This document shows, piece by piece, positions 1 through 5,418 of a stretch of 10,048 bases of DNA. Origin of the DNA: Candidatus Bathyarchaeota archaeon (GTDB lineage: Archaea; Thermoproteota; Bathyarchaeia; Bathyarchaeales; Bathycorpusculaceae); contig DAOVMU010000038.1 of NCBI GenBank assembly GCA_030630585.1, positions 1 to 10,048 of the forward strand. Reading direction: 5' to 3'. The notes under the pieces are model-generated. The model saw only the letters and a program-made list of their open reading frames with translations, had not been told where the DNA came from and did not search any database. A program made the position numbers and the translations under genes. Numbering within the stretch: position 1 is the first letter of the stretch; the number at the start of each line of letters is the position of its first letter.

Positions 1-45
1 CTCGATTTTTTGCTGAAGTTTGGTTTTCATTTTAACGACTTGCAC
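1..45 (-). CDS. possible 5' end of a truncated minus-strand gene
   Basis: Reading the minus strand from 45 gives GTG followed by 14 open codons to the window edge, with an in-frame ATG at 30-28 (peptide from the ATG: MKTKLQQKIE). A GGTGA sequence resembling a ribosome binding site lies about 6 nt before the GTG, and the AT-rich stretch around 80-92 could supply a TATA box. Only 10-15 codons are visible, so no function can be given. It may also be a chance open stretch. If real, it is divergent from the zinc-ribbon gene that follows. Confidence 0.35.
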   Translation of the reverse strand, partial: MQVVKMKTKLQQKIE

Positions 46-160
46 AACCTTTCACCAGTACTTAATTTCTGTAACTTAAGATTAATAATTTGCCCTTGAA
101 TCTAAACGTTACAAAACACATTTTAGACTCTAGGGTTATAATTATGGAAGGGGCTATAAG

Positions 161-592
161 TTGGTGAAGTGTCCAAAATGTGGAAAAGAAGTACTCACCC
201 CGGTAAAGACATGGTCTATTCCTTCTCGAAAAGCGGCGAAAAAAGGAGAAGAACGTAAGCTTGTTATGGGAATATTCGAATGTTCAAGTTGCAAAGCCAG
301 GTTTAGGGCAGCCGTGACAGCTGAAATCGAAACCGAAGAGACAGTAAGCGTTAAAAATATGGTTGAGAGAATTAAAGGTATAAAGGGAGAACTTATGCAT
401 ACTCTAAAAAATCTTCGTGGGAAAATAAAAACTTTGGAAACTGAACGTGCGAATCTGATGATCGAAATTGGAAAACTGAAGAAAATGGCAGAATCAAAAG
501 TCAGCGCCCTTGAAGGCGAAGTAAACATGCTGCGGGAAGAAGTGGGATCCTTAAGAGACCTCTTAGGCTACACAGAAGAATCAGAAAAATAA
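161..592 (+). CDS. zinc-ribbon and coiled-coil protein, function unknown
   Basis: A 143-residue protein with two cysteine pairs, C4-x2-C7 and C41-x2-C44, that would form a zinc ribbon split by a basic linker (about residues 12-35). From about residue 62 to 136 it is charged, heptad-rich and predicted coiled coil. There is no signal peptide or membrane segment, so it is probably cytoplasmic. The pattern suggests a nucleic-acid or protein-binding adaptor that multimerises through the coil; that is inference, as I do not recognise a named family. The start is either TTG at 161 or GTG at 164; a purine-rich GGAAGGGG at 146-153 precedes both. The GTG overlaps the TGA of a seven-codon upstream ORF (144-167) as GTGA. 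The gene converges on the next minus-strand gene with a 40-bp gap. Confidence 0.75.
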   Translation: MVKCPKCGKEVLTPVKTWSIPSRKAAKKGEERKLVMGIFECSSCKARFRAAVTAEIETEETVSVKNMVERIKGIKGELMHTLKNLRGKIKTLETERANLMIEIGKLKKMAESKVSALEGEVNMLREEVGSLRDLLGYTEESEK

Positions 593-598
593 CAAAAT

Positions 599-612
599 GG
601 CGATTATCCGCC
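599..612. terminator. weak hairpin between convergent genes
   Basis: GGCG and CGCC arms (599-602 and 609-612) around a 6-nt loop lie between the two convergent stop codons. The plus strand continues into a T-rich stretch (GTTTGTTT). The stem is only 4 bp, so this is a weak candidate for transcription end or RNA processing. Confidence 0.22.
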
Positions 613-632
613 GTGTTTGTTTCGGATTCAAG

Positions 633-1028
633 TTAATCTTTCAAATGTTTCTTGTAATACTCTTGAGCTTTAGCCACCGCTTTCTTCGGGGTTTTCAAAA
701 TTGGATATTTTGTCTCTGGTGATTTTTTCTCGCATTTACTGAAATATTCTATAACCTTATTCACGTCTCCTTTGTGAATCGCTAAGCCTCCTGCGATTTC
801 ATACCACACTCTAGCTCTTAAGATATCTTTTGTTTTTTCAAGTTTCTTTGCTTTTTCAGCAGCGGCACTCATGGATACACCGATTTTTCTAGGGTCAAGA
901 AACATCGCGTTAAATAATGCTTTATAGCTTTCGTGGTCGCCTCTGCAAATCTCTTCAAGTTTTGTCAGGGATTTTTCTGATTTAACAGTTATTTCTTCTT
1001 TCTTTTTTCTTTTAAATCTGTCAAACAA
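633..1028 (-). CDS. small basic helical protein, possibly TPR-like, unknown
   Basis: 131 residues, very basic at the N terminus (lysine/arginine cluster at residues 4-10) and at the C terminus, with no signal peptide or membrane segment. The region from about 55 to 128 is predicted to be successive amphipathic helices; residues 70-100 (RARVWYEIAGG followed by a KGDVNKVIEYFSKCE-type helix) resemble a tetratricopeptide-style helix pair. I do not recognise the family. The start is TTG at 1028, with a GGAGG about 12 nt upstream and no nearer in-frame alternative. It is transcribed divergently from the DUF116 gene; the shared intergenic region carries a perfect 7-bp inverted repeat. A protein-protein interaction role is a guess from fold type only. 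Confidence 0.65.
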   Translation of the reverse strand: MFDRFKRKKKEEITVKSEKSLTKLEEICRGDHESYKALFNAMFLDPRKIGVSMSAAAEKAKKLEKTKDILRARVWYEIAGGLAIHKGDVNKVIEYFSKCEKKSPETKYPILKTPKKAVAKAQEYYKKHLKD

Positions 1029-1067
1029 GTCTAAACTTGGCCTCCTTAGCCTCAGTGCATTTTAATT

Positions 1068-1086
1068 CTTAGACTTTTAGTCTAAG
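1068..1086. promoter_or_regulatory. perfect inverted repeat in divergent promoter region
   Basis: CTTAGAC-TTTTA-GTCTAAG is an exact 7-bp inverted repeat with a 5-nt centre. It lies in the 100-bp region between the divergent starts at 1028 (-) and 1129 (+), just upstream of the TATA-like box of the DUF116 gene. A partial third copy (AGTCTAAAC) lies at 1029-1036. The position suits an operator, but the arms could also fold into a hairpin in RNA. There is no direct evidence for binding. Confidence 0.4.
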
Positions 1087-1092
1087 GCAACA

Positions 1093-1104
1093 GTTAATTT
1101 TAAA
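1093..1104 (+). promoter_or_regulatory. TATA-like box of the DUF116 gene
   Basis: The AT-rich TTAATTTTAAAG is centred about 30 nt before the ATG at 1129. Archaeal transcription starts roughly 25 nt downstream of the TATA centre, so the message would begin at or just before the ATG. This favours a leaderless transcript and supports the choice of that start codon. Confidence 0.4.
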
Positions 1105-1128
1105 GGTTTGTTTTGTTTATCAGTAGGT

Positions 1129-1743
1129 ATGCCATATAAATTCACCTTTGACCTTTCAAAGATCTCGCGTTTCTTCTTTAAAGAAATTACCAAGGTTAGC
1201 TATCAAAAGGGTATGCATAAAAAAGTTGGTAGAGCCGTTCATGAAATCATAAGGAAATTTAAGATTCAAGAAGCGACTGGTCTCAATCTTTCTGACGCTG
1301 TGCTTCTTCTTGAAGACTTTATAGAGATTCAGGCTAAAAATCTTTTGGAAAGAGAGAGGTTTATGCAAACAAGGAAAAGAGCGGTTTTTCTGCCGCATTG
1401 TTCTAGGAAGTACATGGATGGTCGTTGTAAGGCTACGTTTAATCCGGACATTCCATCCTACATATGTGCACACTGTTCTCCCAACTGTTTAATCAATAGA
1501 ACGGTATCCTTTGCTGAAGAGAAAGGTTATGACGTTTATATTTTGCCTGGCGGTTCTTGCATTCAAAAGATTTTGAAGGCAAAGCATTATGAAGGTGTTG
1601 TAGCGGTTGCTTGCGGTGAGGAGATAAAGTTAGGTGGGAGAATGCTGAAAAGTATGGGCACATCTGGTCAAGCCATCCCATTGGTGAAAAATGGTTGTGC
1701 AAACACCTCTTTTAGCATTGAAACTTTATTTAGCATTCTTTAA
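1129..1743 (+). CDS. DUF116 family cysteine-rich protein
   Basis: A 204-residue protein matching the pattern of the DUF116 family, whose biochemical role is not established. All eight cysteines lie in the second half: C91, C100, C113, C116, C120 (the CAHCSPNC cluster), then C144 (in PGGSC), C162 (in VACGEEI) and C190. The number and spacing suggest metal or iron-sulfur binding; that is inference. The N-terminal 80 residues are predicted helical. There is no signal peptide, so it is probably cytoplasmic. The start is the ATG at 1129 because a TATA-like box lies about 30 nt upstream; an in-frame TTG at 1108 would add seven residues that look less natural. It is monocistronic here, divergent from a small unknown gene. 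Family assignment rests on the recognised motif pattern. Confidence 0.85.
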   Translation: MPYKFTFDLSKISRFFFKEITKVSYQKGMHKKVGRAVHEIIRKFKIQEATGLNLSDAVLLLEDFIEIQAKNLLERERFMQTRKRAVFLPHCSRKYMDGRCKATFNPDIPSYICAHCSPNCLINRTVSFAEEKGYDVYILPGGSCIQKILKAKHYEGVVAVACGEEIKLGGRMLKSMGTSGQAIPLVKNGCANTSFSIETLFSIL

Positions 1744-1764
1744 GAAGGATCGTTTAGGGACCTT

Positions 1765-1774
1765 GGCTTTTTAG
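1765..1774 (+). terminator. T-tract after the DUF116 gene
   Basis: A run of five T residues (1768-1772) follows the DUF116 stop codon by about 25 nt. Archaeal transcription often ends at T-rich stretches without a strong hairpin. No clear stem is present. Confidence 0.25.
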
Positions 1775-1795
1775 TAAAAAAAGAGGGGAGAGAGT
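1775..1795 (-). terminator. pyrimidine tract with T7 ending the eL40 block
   Basis: On the minus strand, CTCTCTCCCCTC is followed by seven T residues (1782 to 1776), about 22 nt beyond the stop of the Lys-rich small ORF. This is a typical archaeal pyrimidine-rich terminator and would end the eL40 transcript. No stem-loop is needed or seen. Confidence 0.42.
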
Positions 1796-1816
1796 AGATA
1801 ATGATGTCAGCATGAT

Positions 1817-1903
1817 CTACTTTTTCTTTCCTCTGGTAGTCTTTCTCTTCGGTTTTTTCTTTATTGTTTTCTTTTTCTTTGTTTTCTTGCTCTTACTGGG
1901 CAT
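1817..1903 (-). CDS. 28-codon extremely Lys-rich ORF, unknown
   Basis: Minus-strand ATG at 1903 to TAG at 1819-1817 encodes 28 residues that are more than half lysine, with a few Arg, Thr, Ser and Pro. It begins MPSKSKKTKKKK and ends TTRGKKK. The codons include both AAA and AAG plus ACA, AGA and CCG, so it is not a simple base repeat. Such tails occur on ribosomal and other RNA- or DNA-binding proteins. The ORF is in frame with the 40-codon open stretch ahead of it, separated only by TAA and a TTG codon, so it may be the C-terminal tail of one broken gene. It lies downstream of eL40 on the same strand and ahead of a T7 terminator. There is no clear ribosome binding site. Confidence 0.4.
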   Translation of the reverse strand: MPSKSKKTKKKKTIKKKPKRKTTRGKKK

Positions 1904-1906
1904 CAA

Positions 1907-2029
1907 TTACATCTCGGTGGCCGGAGATTTCAGATAATTAGAATCTTTGGTATACGTAACTTTCGCATCCAATGTAAGTCTGACTTTAAAAGAATCTTTA
2001 GAAGAATTTTTGAAGGTTGTAAAACTACC
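1907..2029 (-). other. 40-codon open stretch downstream of eL40, no normal start
   Basis: Between two TAA codons the minus strand is open for 40 codons in a frame whose translation looks protein-like, with alternating beta-type patterns (for example FKVRLTLDAKVTYTKDSNY) and ending SPATEM. It overlaps the end of eL40 by 5 nt. The only usual start codon is a TTG at 1972 that would give 21 residues, without a good ribosome binding site. Possible explanations: a gene with a non-standard start, a gene broken by a frameshift near 2030, or chance. Its TAA stop is followed by TTG and then the ATG of the Lys-rich ORF in the same frame. No family recognised. Confidence 0.3.
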
Positions 2030-2186
2030 TTACAAGTTCTCTTTTCTTCCAGCGTAAGTTCTTACTTCGGCACTTTCTACATTTAACAGCGCTTGGAGCG
2101 TTTCTTGCGCCACATTTTCGGCAGATTTTCATGTGGAGTCTGTGCTTCTGTGCAATTGCTTTTTTGATAGGGTCCATTACTGGCAT
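2025..2186 (-). CDS. rpl40e: 50S ribosomal protein eL40 (L40e)
   Basis: A 53-residue gene read from ATG at 2186 to TAG at 2027-2025. It starts MPVMDPIKKAIAQ, close to the start of Sulfolobus L40e as I remember it, and carries C22-x2-C25 and C36-x2-C39, the zinc ribbon of the eL40 family, with the ICRKCGARN and KCRKC cores. The C terminus is basic. Length and charge match archaeal eL40 (about 50-56 residues). The protein is a small zinc-binding component of the large ribosomal subunit; in eukaryotes it is made as a ubiquitin fusion, but archaea encode it alone. ATG at 2186 was chosen over the ATG three codons later because the MP-x-x-DP start is shared with relatives. A TATA-like box lies about 50 nt upstream. 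It sits behind sucD on the same strand but appears to have its own promoter. Confidence 0.93.
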   Translation of the reverse strand: MPVMDPIKKAIAQKHRLHMKICRKCGARNAPSAVKCRKCRSKNLRWKKRELVR

Positions 2187-2361
2187 TTACTTTACCTTAC
2201 ATTGTGGTTAAGACTCAAACAATCTACTTCCAAATATACCTTTTTATTGTTGCCTGGTTCTTCGGCTAATTTTTTAGGCCAGAGCTTTGCAAAGAACTTA
2301 CTCGTGACCATGAGATATTCATTACCATGTTGTCTGAAAAACATCTCAAGAAGGCATTGAT
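2187..2361 (-). other. intergenic region between sucD and eL40
   Basis: It holds the eL40 promoter at 2232-2248. Nearer to sucD, GGCCTAA-AAAA-TTAGCC (2280-2264 on the minus strand) is an imperfect inverted repeat that could mark the end of the suc transcript. Only very short open frames (20 codons or fewer) are present besides, and none looks coding. Confidence 0.35.
2232..2248 (-). promoter_or_regulatory. TATA-like box of eL40
   Basis: On the minus strand, an A-rich BRE-like stretch (AATAAAAAG) runs into GTATATTTG (TATA core at 2238-2232). Transcription would start near 2210, leaving a leader of about 25 nt before the ATG at 2186. The leader contains a weak GGTAA purine motif about 8 nt before the start. 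Confidence 0.5.
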
Positions 2362-3237
2362 TCAAGCATTCAAAAGCCTAGCCACTAATCTTGCTACATC
2401 ACATGGTTTTTCGGCTACCTTCACGCCTGCGCTTCTCAATGCTTCAATTTTGCTTTCAGCTGTTCCCGCTTTGCCCATTATGATTGCGCCAGCGTGTCCC
2501 ATGCGTTTTCCAGGTGGAGCGGAACGTCCTGCTATAAAAGCCACTACCGGTTTTGGATAGCTTTGTTCTATGATGTATTTCGCTGTTAATTCTTCCAAGT
2601 TGCCACCTATTTCCCCTATCAAAACTACAGCTTTTGTTTGACGGTCTTTCTCAAACATTCTTAATATTTCTACAAAGTCTAGACCTGTTATTGGGTCTCC
2701 TCCTAGACCGAGGCATGTGGATTGTCCCAGGCCGCTTCTTGTCAGACTTGCCGCGATTTCGTATGTAAGTGTTCCACTTCTAGAAACAATGCCTACGCTA
2801 CCTGGTTTGAAAATGTGGGCTGGCATTATTCCAAGCTTGCATTCTCCAGGAGTTACTATCCCTGGGGTGTTTGGTCCTATCACTGTTGCGTTGACTTGTT
2901 CGGCGAACTTCATTACGTTGACTGCGTCTCTTATTGGGATGTGTTCTGTTATTGTTACGATTATTCTTATTCTGCTTTCTAGGGCTTCTAGGGCTGCATC
3001 TGCGGCAAATGGAGCTGGTACGAAAATTATTGAAGCGTTTGCTGCATGTTTTTCTAGGGCTGCCTCAACAGTGTCGTAAACTGGTATACTGTGGATCTGG
3101 GTTCCGCCTTTCCCAGGGGTTACACCAGCAACTATTTTTGTTCCGTATTCCAGCATTAGCTTGGTGTGGAAGCTTCCTTGAGTTCCAGTTATGCCTTGGA
3201 CGATTACATGTGTGTTCTTGTCAACCAATATTCCCAA
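2362..3237 (-). CDS. sucD: succinyl-CoA synthetase alpha subunit
   Basis: Alpha subunit of succinate-CoA ligase, which interconverts succinyl-CoA and succinate with nucleoside triphosphate formation in the TCA cycle. The N-terminal CoA-binding domain shows VIVQGITGTQG (near residues 11-21) and the GGTQI loop; the C-terminal ligase domain has the GHAGAI motif whose histidine (H248) is the phosphorylated catalytic residue, at almost the same place as H246 of E. coli SucD. I chose TTG at 3237, which gives 291 residues starting MGILVDKNT as in the family, with GGAG at 3250-3247 nine nucleotides upstream. The frame is also open from a TTG at 3273 inside sucC, but that adds 12 atypical charged residues. 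With the chosen start there is a 16-bp gap after sucC, so the genes are co-transcribed and probably translationally linked. It is the last gene of the operon. Confidence 0.95.
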   Translation of the reverse strand: MGILVDKNTHVIVQGITGTQGSFHTKLMLEYGTKIVAGVTPGKGGTQIHSIPVYDTVEAALEKHAANASIIFVPAPFAADAALEALESRIRIIVTITEHIPIRDAVNVMKFAEQVNATVIGPNTPGIVTPGECKLGIMPAHIFKPGSVGIVSRSGTLTYEIAASLTRSGLGQSTCLGLGGDPITGLDFVEILRMFEKDRQTKAVVLIGEIGGNLEELTAKYIIEQSYPKPVVAFIAGRSAPPGKRMGHAGAIIMGKAGTAESKIEALRSAGVKVAEKPCDVARLVARLLNA

Positions 3238-3252
3238 GTTGTTTCTCTCCTT
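3238..3252 (-). promoter_or_regulatory. ribosome binding site deciding the sucD start
   Basis: AAGGAGAG at 3252-3245, just past the sucC stop, lies 9 nt before the TTG at 3237. It places the true sucD start there and not at the upstream in-frame TTG at 3273. Confidence 0.6.
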
Positions 3253-3253
3253 C

Positions 3254-4390
3254 TCATTTCGAGATTTCGACAACCTTTCTTGCAGCTTCTTCCATACTTT
3301 CTAGTACATGTATTCTAGCTTCTGTTAGTATCCTTTTTCCTTCTTCCTCGTTTGTTCCTACAAGTCTAATAACCATGGGTTTTACCACTCCAACTTTCTC
3401 TTTTGCTTCCAAGATTCCAAGGGCAACTTCATCACAGCGGGTGATTCCGCCTAAAATGTTTATGAAAAGTGCTTTGACATTTGGGTCTGAAAGTACAATC
3501 TTTAGGGCTACAGCTATTTTTTTCGATGTTGCACCGCCACCAACGTCCAGAAAGTTTGCTGGTCTTCCATCGTAATACTGGATCGTGTCTAATGTTGCCA
3601 TTACGAGGCCCGCTCCGTTGCCTATGACGCCTATGTTTCCATCCAGTTTAACGTAGGCTAAGTTATTTCTTATGGCTGATAGTTCTTGCTGGGTGAGTTC
3701 GCTTTCGCCTTCTAAGAGTCTCTTTTGGTATTGTTGGTGGCGGAATAGGGCATTATCATCTATTATTATGCGTGCATCTGCTGCAACGAATTTCCCATCA
3801 CAAGCTTCTACTATCGGGTTCATTTCAATCAATTCTGCATCGTAATCCATGCCAACACTATACAGACGTTCAAAATTTTTTCCTAATACAGAAAGTTGAC
3901 TGCCAGAGTATCCTATCTTTCTTGCCAACTGGCGGGCATGGAAGGAATGGAAACCATGCTGTGGATTTATTAAGAGTTTTATGACCTTTTCCGGGGCTTC
4001 CGCCGCTATTTCTTCTATTTCCAAGCCGCCAACCGCTGATGCAATTGCAACGTAGCTTTGGTTAACTCTGTCAATCGTTACGCCGAAATAAAGTTCCTTC
4101 TTTATTCGTATTTTTTCCTCAATCCACACATTTCTGACAAGCATGCCTTTTATTCGCATGTTAAACAGTTTTCTTGCTGCTTTTTCCGCGTCTGGAACTG
4201 AATCTGCGAAGAGAATGCCGCCAGCTTTTCCTCTTCCAGCAACGAGCACTTGCGCTTTTATGGCGAAAGGCGATCTTAGCTTGGTTGCGATTTCGCGGGT
4301 TTGGCTTGCCTTTGTTACTAGTCCTCCCTTGGGTGTTGGGATTCCGTATTTTGTGAGTATGGCTTTTGCTTCATATTCAAAAAGCTTCAT
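3254..4390 (-). CDS. sucC: succinyl-CoA synthetase beta subunit
   Basis: 378 residues, close to the 388 of E. coli SucC. The ATP-grasp domain (about 1-230) starts MKLFEYEAKAIL and contains the nucleotide-binding loop GRGKAGG (52-58), ELIEMNP (187-192) and the metal-site aspartate in AADARI (D205). The C-terminal ligase domain has GNGAGL (257-262), LDVGGGA (281-287), NILGGITRCD (311-320) and GTNEEEGKRIL (345-355), all family hallmarks. It pairs with SucD to form the enzyme; whether ATP or GTP is used cannot be told here. Related CoA ligases such as malate-CoA ligase share the fold, so the substrate is assigned by overall similarity. The ATG at 4390 follows the regulator stop by only 12 bp, and the GGAG serving as its ribosome binding site overlaps that stop codon (TAGGAG). 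Confidence 0.95.
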   Translation of the reverse strand: MKLFEYEAKAILTKYGIPTPKGGLVTKASQTREIATKLRSPFAIKAQVLVAGRGKAGGILFADSVPDAEKAARKLFNMRIKGMLVRNVWIEEKIRIKKELYFGVTIDRVNQSYVAIASAVGGLEIEEIAAEAPEKVIKLLINPQHGFHSFHARQLARKIGYSGSQLSVLGKNFERLYSVGMDYDAELIEMNPIVEACDGKFVAADARIIIDDNALFRHQQYQKRLLEGESELTQQELSAIRNNLAYVKLDGNIGVIGNGAGLVMATLDTIQYYDGRPANFLDVGGGATSKKIAVALKIVLSDPNVKALFINILGGITRCDEVALGILEAKEKVGVVKPMVIRLVGTNEEEGKRILTEARIHVLESMEEAARKVVEISK

Positions 4391-4402
4391 TACAGCTTTC
4401 TC

Positions 4403-4861
4403 CTATTTTATCGGTTCTATAGCGACGTAGGATTTTGTATCTTTTACGCCTTCAATGCAAGAAAGTTTCCTTAGAATTCTGTCAAGTTTGGCTCTTTCAA
4501 CAATTATAAGGGCGTCAACGTCACCTGCAATTCTGAATGATCTTTGAATGACGAGCCCCTTGATTTTTTTGTACACTTCATCTCTTTTATGAGGAGATAC
4601 TTTAATGAATACAAATGCTGGGTTTAAGGATATTCCAAGCACGTTTAATCCTGTTTCTGTTACGTCTATGAAACCTCGGCCGGTTCGTATATAGTTTAGA
4701 TTTCTGAGTTTTCGTAGGTGGATGTTTAGTGCTTGTCTACTAATGCCTAGATGTTTCGCGAGGTCACTCTGCTTCACATGCAAGGAGTACGTGTTTGTAG
4801 CCTTGCCTTTTTCATATAACATTTGCAGAAGTTGCATTGAACGCCTTGTAAGCATTTCCAA
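4403..4861 (-). CDS. Lrp/AsnC-like winged-helix transcriptional regulator
   Basis: 152 residues in two domains. Residues 5-72 form a winged helix with a recognition region LAKHLGISRQALNIHLRKL (34-52) and a wing around RTGRGFIDVTETG (59-71). Residues 82-149 match the AsnC/Lrp ligand-binding (RAM) domain: AFVFIKVSP, the GDVDALIIV strand (113-121) and IEGVKDTKSYVAIE. RAM domains form dimers and octamers and usually bind amino acids or related metabolites; the ligand here is unknown. The start is TTG at 4861 or ATG at 4855; GGAAGGG (4872-4866) sits 5 nt before the former. It heads the sucC-sucD operon and is divergent from Alba, so it may control the operon and itself. That regulatory link is inferred from position only. 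Confidence 0.85.
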   Translation of the reverse strand: MEMLTRRSMQLLQMLYEKGKATNTYSLHVKQSDLAKHLGISRQALNIHLRKLRNLNYIRTGRGFIDVTETGLNVLGISLNPAFVFIKVSPHKRDEVYKKIKGLVIQRSFRIAGDVDALIIVERAKLDRILRKLSCIEGVKDTKSYVAIEPIK

Positions 4862-4914
4862 GATTTCCCTTCCTACATGACTTTTGTTAAGTTCTGATTT
4901 TACATTGGTACTGG

Positions 4915-4926
4915 TTATTTAAGTAT
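4915..4926 (-). promoter_or_regulatory. TATA-like box of the regulator-sucCD operon
   Basis: On the minus strand, ATACTTAAATAA (TATA core CTTAAATA) lies about 55-60 nt before the regulator start. Transcription would begin near 4893 with a leader of about 30 nt, long enough to include the GGAAGGG ribosome binding site. Confidence 0.45.
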
Positions 4927-4998
4927 TTAGAAAAGACGAACGTACTAAAAACATGCGTCCTTTAACATCCGAATTTTTTTAGATGTAACATTAAACCG

Positions 4999-5010
4999 TA
5001 ACTTATTTAT
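4999..5010 (+). promoter_or_regulatory. TATA-like box of the Alba gene
   Basis: TAACTTATTTAT matches an archaeal TATA box and predicts transcription start near 5030, about 40 nt before the Alba ATG at 5073. An inverted repeat lies directly between this box and the predicted start. Confidence 0.45.
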
Positions 5011-5012
5011 TC

Positions 5013-5028
5013 AACGATAAAAATCGTT
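5013..5028. promoter_or_regulatory. palindrome between TATA box and predicted start of Alba
   Basis: AACGAT-AAAA-ATCGTT is an exact 6-bp inverted repeat with a 4-nt centre. It lies downstream of the TATA box and ends near the predicted transcription start, where a bound repressor would block RNA polymerase in archaea. The divergent Lrp/AsnC-like regulator is an obvious candidate, but nothing in the sequence proves it. Confidence 0.4.
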
Positions 5029-5072
5029 ATGAAGCCATAGAAAAAGTGAAAACGAGGAGTGAGGCGGTACAA

Positions 5073-5351
5073 ATGTCTGAAAGCAACGCAGTATTGATCG
5101 GGAGAAAGCCAGTAATGAACTATGTGCTGGCTTGCATAACTGTCTTTCACGGCGGAGCAAAAGAAGTAAATGTTAAGGCTAGGGGAAGATCAATCAGCAA
5201 AGCAGTTGACGTGGTTGAAGTTGTCAGACGCCGATTTCTACCAGATGTGAAAGTCAAAAAGATTGGAATCGGAACTGATCAATTGGCATCCAGAGAAGAG
5301 GGTGGCTCGCCCACAAACGTGAGCACAATCGAGATAACCCTAGAACACTGA
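5073..5351 (+). CDS. albA: Alba chromatin protein
   Basis: A 92-residue DNA/RNA-binding protein of the Alba (Sac10b) family, an abundant dimeric coat of archaeal DNA that also binds RNA. The family signature is strong: VLIGRKPVMNYVLA at the N terminus, KARGRSISKAVDVVEVVRRRF in the middle, then RRRFLPDVKV and STIEITL at the C terminus. The pair corresponding to K16-K17 of Sulfolobus Alba is R11-K12 here, so the lysine whose acetylation lowers DNA affinity is replaced by arginine. ATG at 5073 was chosen over an in-frame GTG at 5046 because it gives the usual family start (MSESNAVLIG) and follows a GAGG-containing purine stretch. It is divergent from the regulator-sucCD operon, with a palindrome between TATA box and start. 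Confidence 0.95.
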   Translation: MSESNAVLIGRKPVMNYVLACITVFHGGAKEVNVKARGRSISKAVDVVEVVRRRFLPDVKVKKIGIGTDQLASREEGGSPTNVSTIEITLEH

Positions 5352-5418
5352 ATGTTGATTCTACTTAAACTCCCGAAGCTCCGCGCCCCTCCTTTATTTG
5401 TGGAAGGTGCTTTTCTAG

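Noticed and set aside
154..528. 124-codon minus-strand open frame over the zinc-ribbon gene
   Set aside because: Ser/Phe-rich shadow of a better supported gene on the plus strand.
1156..1473. 105-codon minus-strand open frame inside the DUF116 gene
   Set aside because: Antisense shadow of a gene with recognised motifs.
1797..1815. C-box-like ATGATGT near CTGA on the other strand, possible C/D box small RNA
   Set aside because: No properly spaced C, D', C' and D boxes on one strand.
2133..2560. Plus-strand open frames of about 75 codons over eL40 and sucD
   Set aside because: They run opposite to clear genes and have no protein-like features.
3238..3273. Longer sucD beginning at TTG 3273
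   Set aside because: The added 12 residues overlap sucC, are not found at the family N terminus as I know it, and the GGAG site points to TTG 3237.
2934..3575. 213-codon open frame on the plus strand over sucC/sucD
   Set aside because: It is antisense to two well-supported enzymes; its translation is low-complexity (Leu/Ser/Phe/Cys-rich) and matches nothing.
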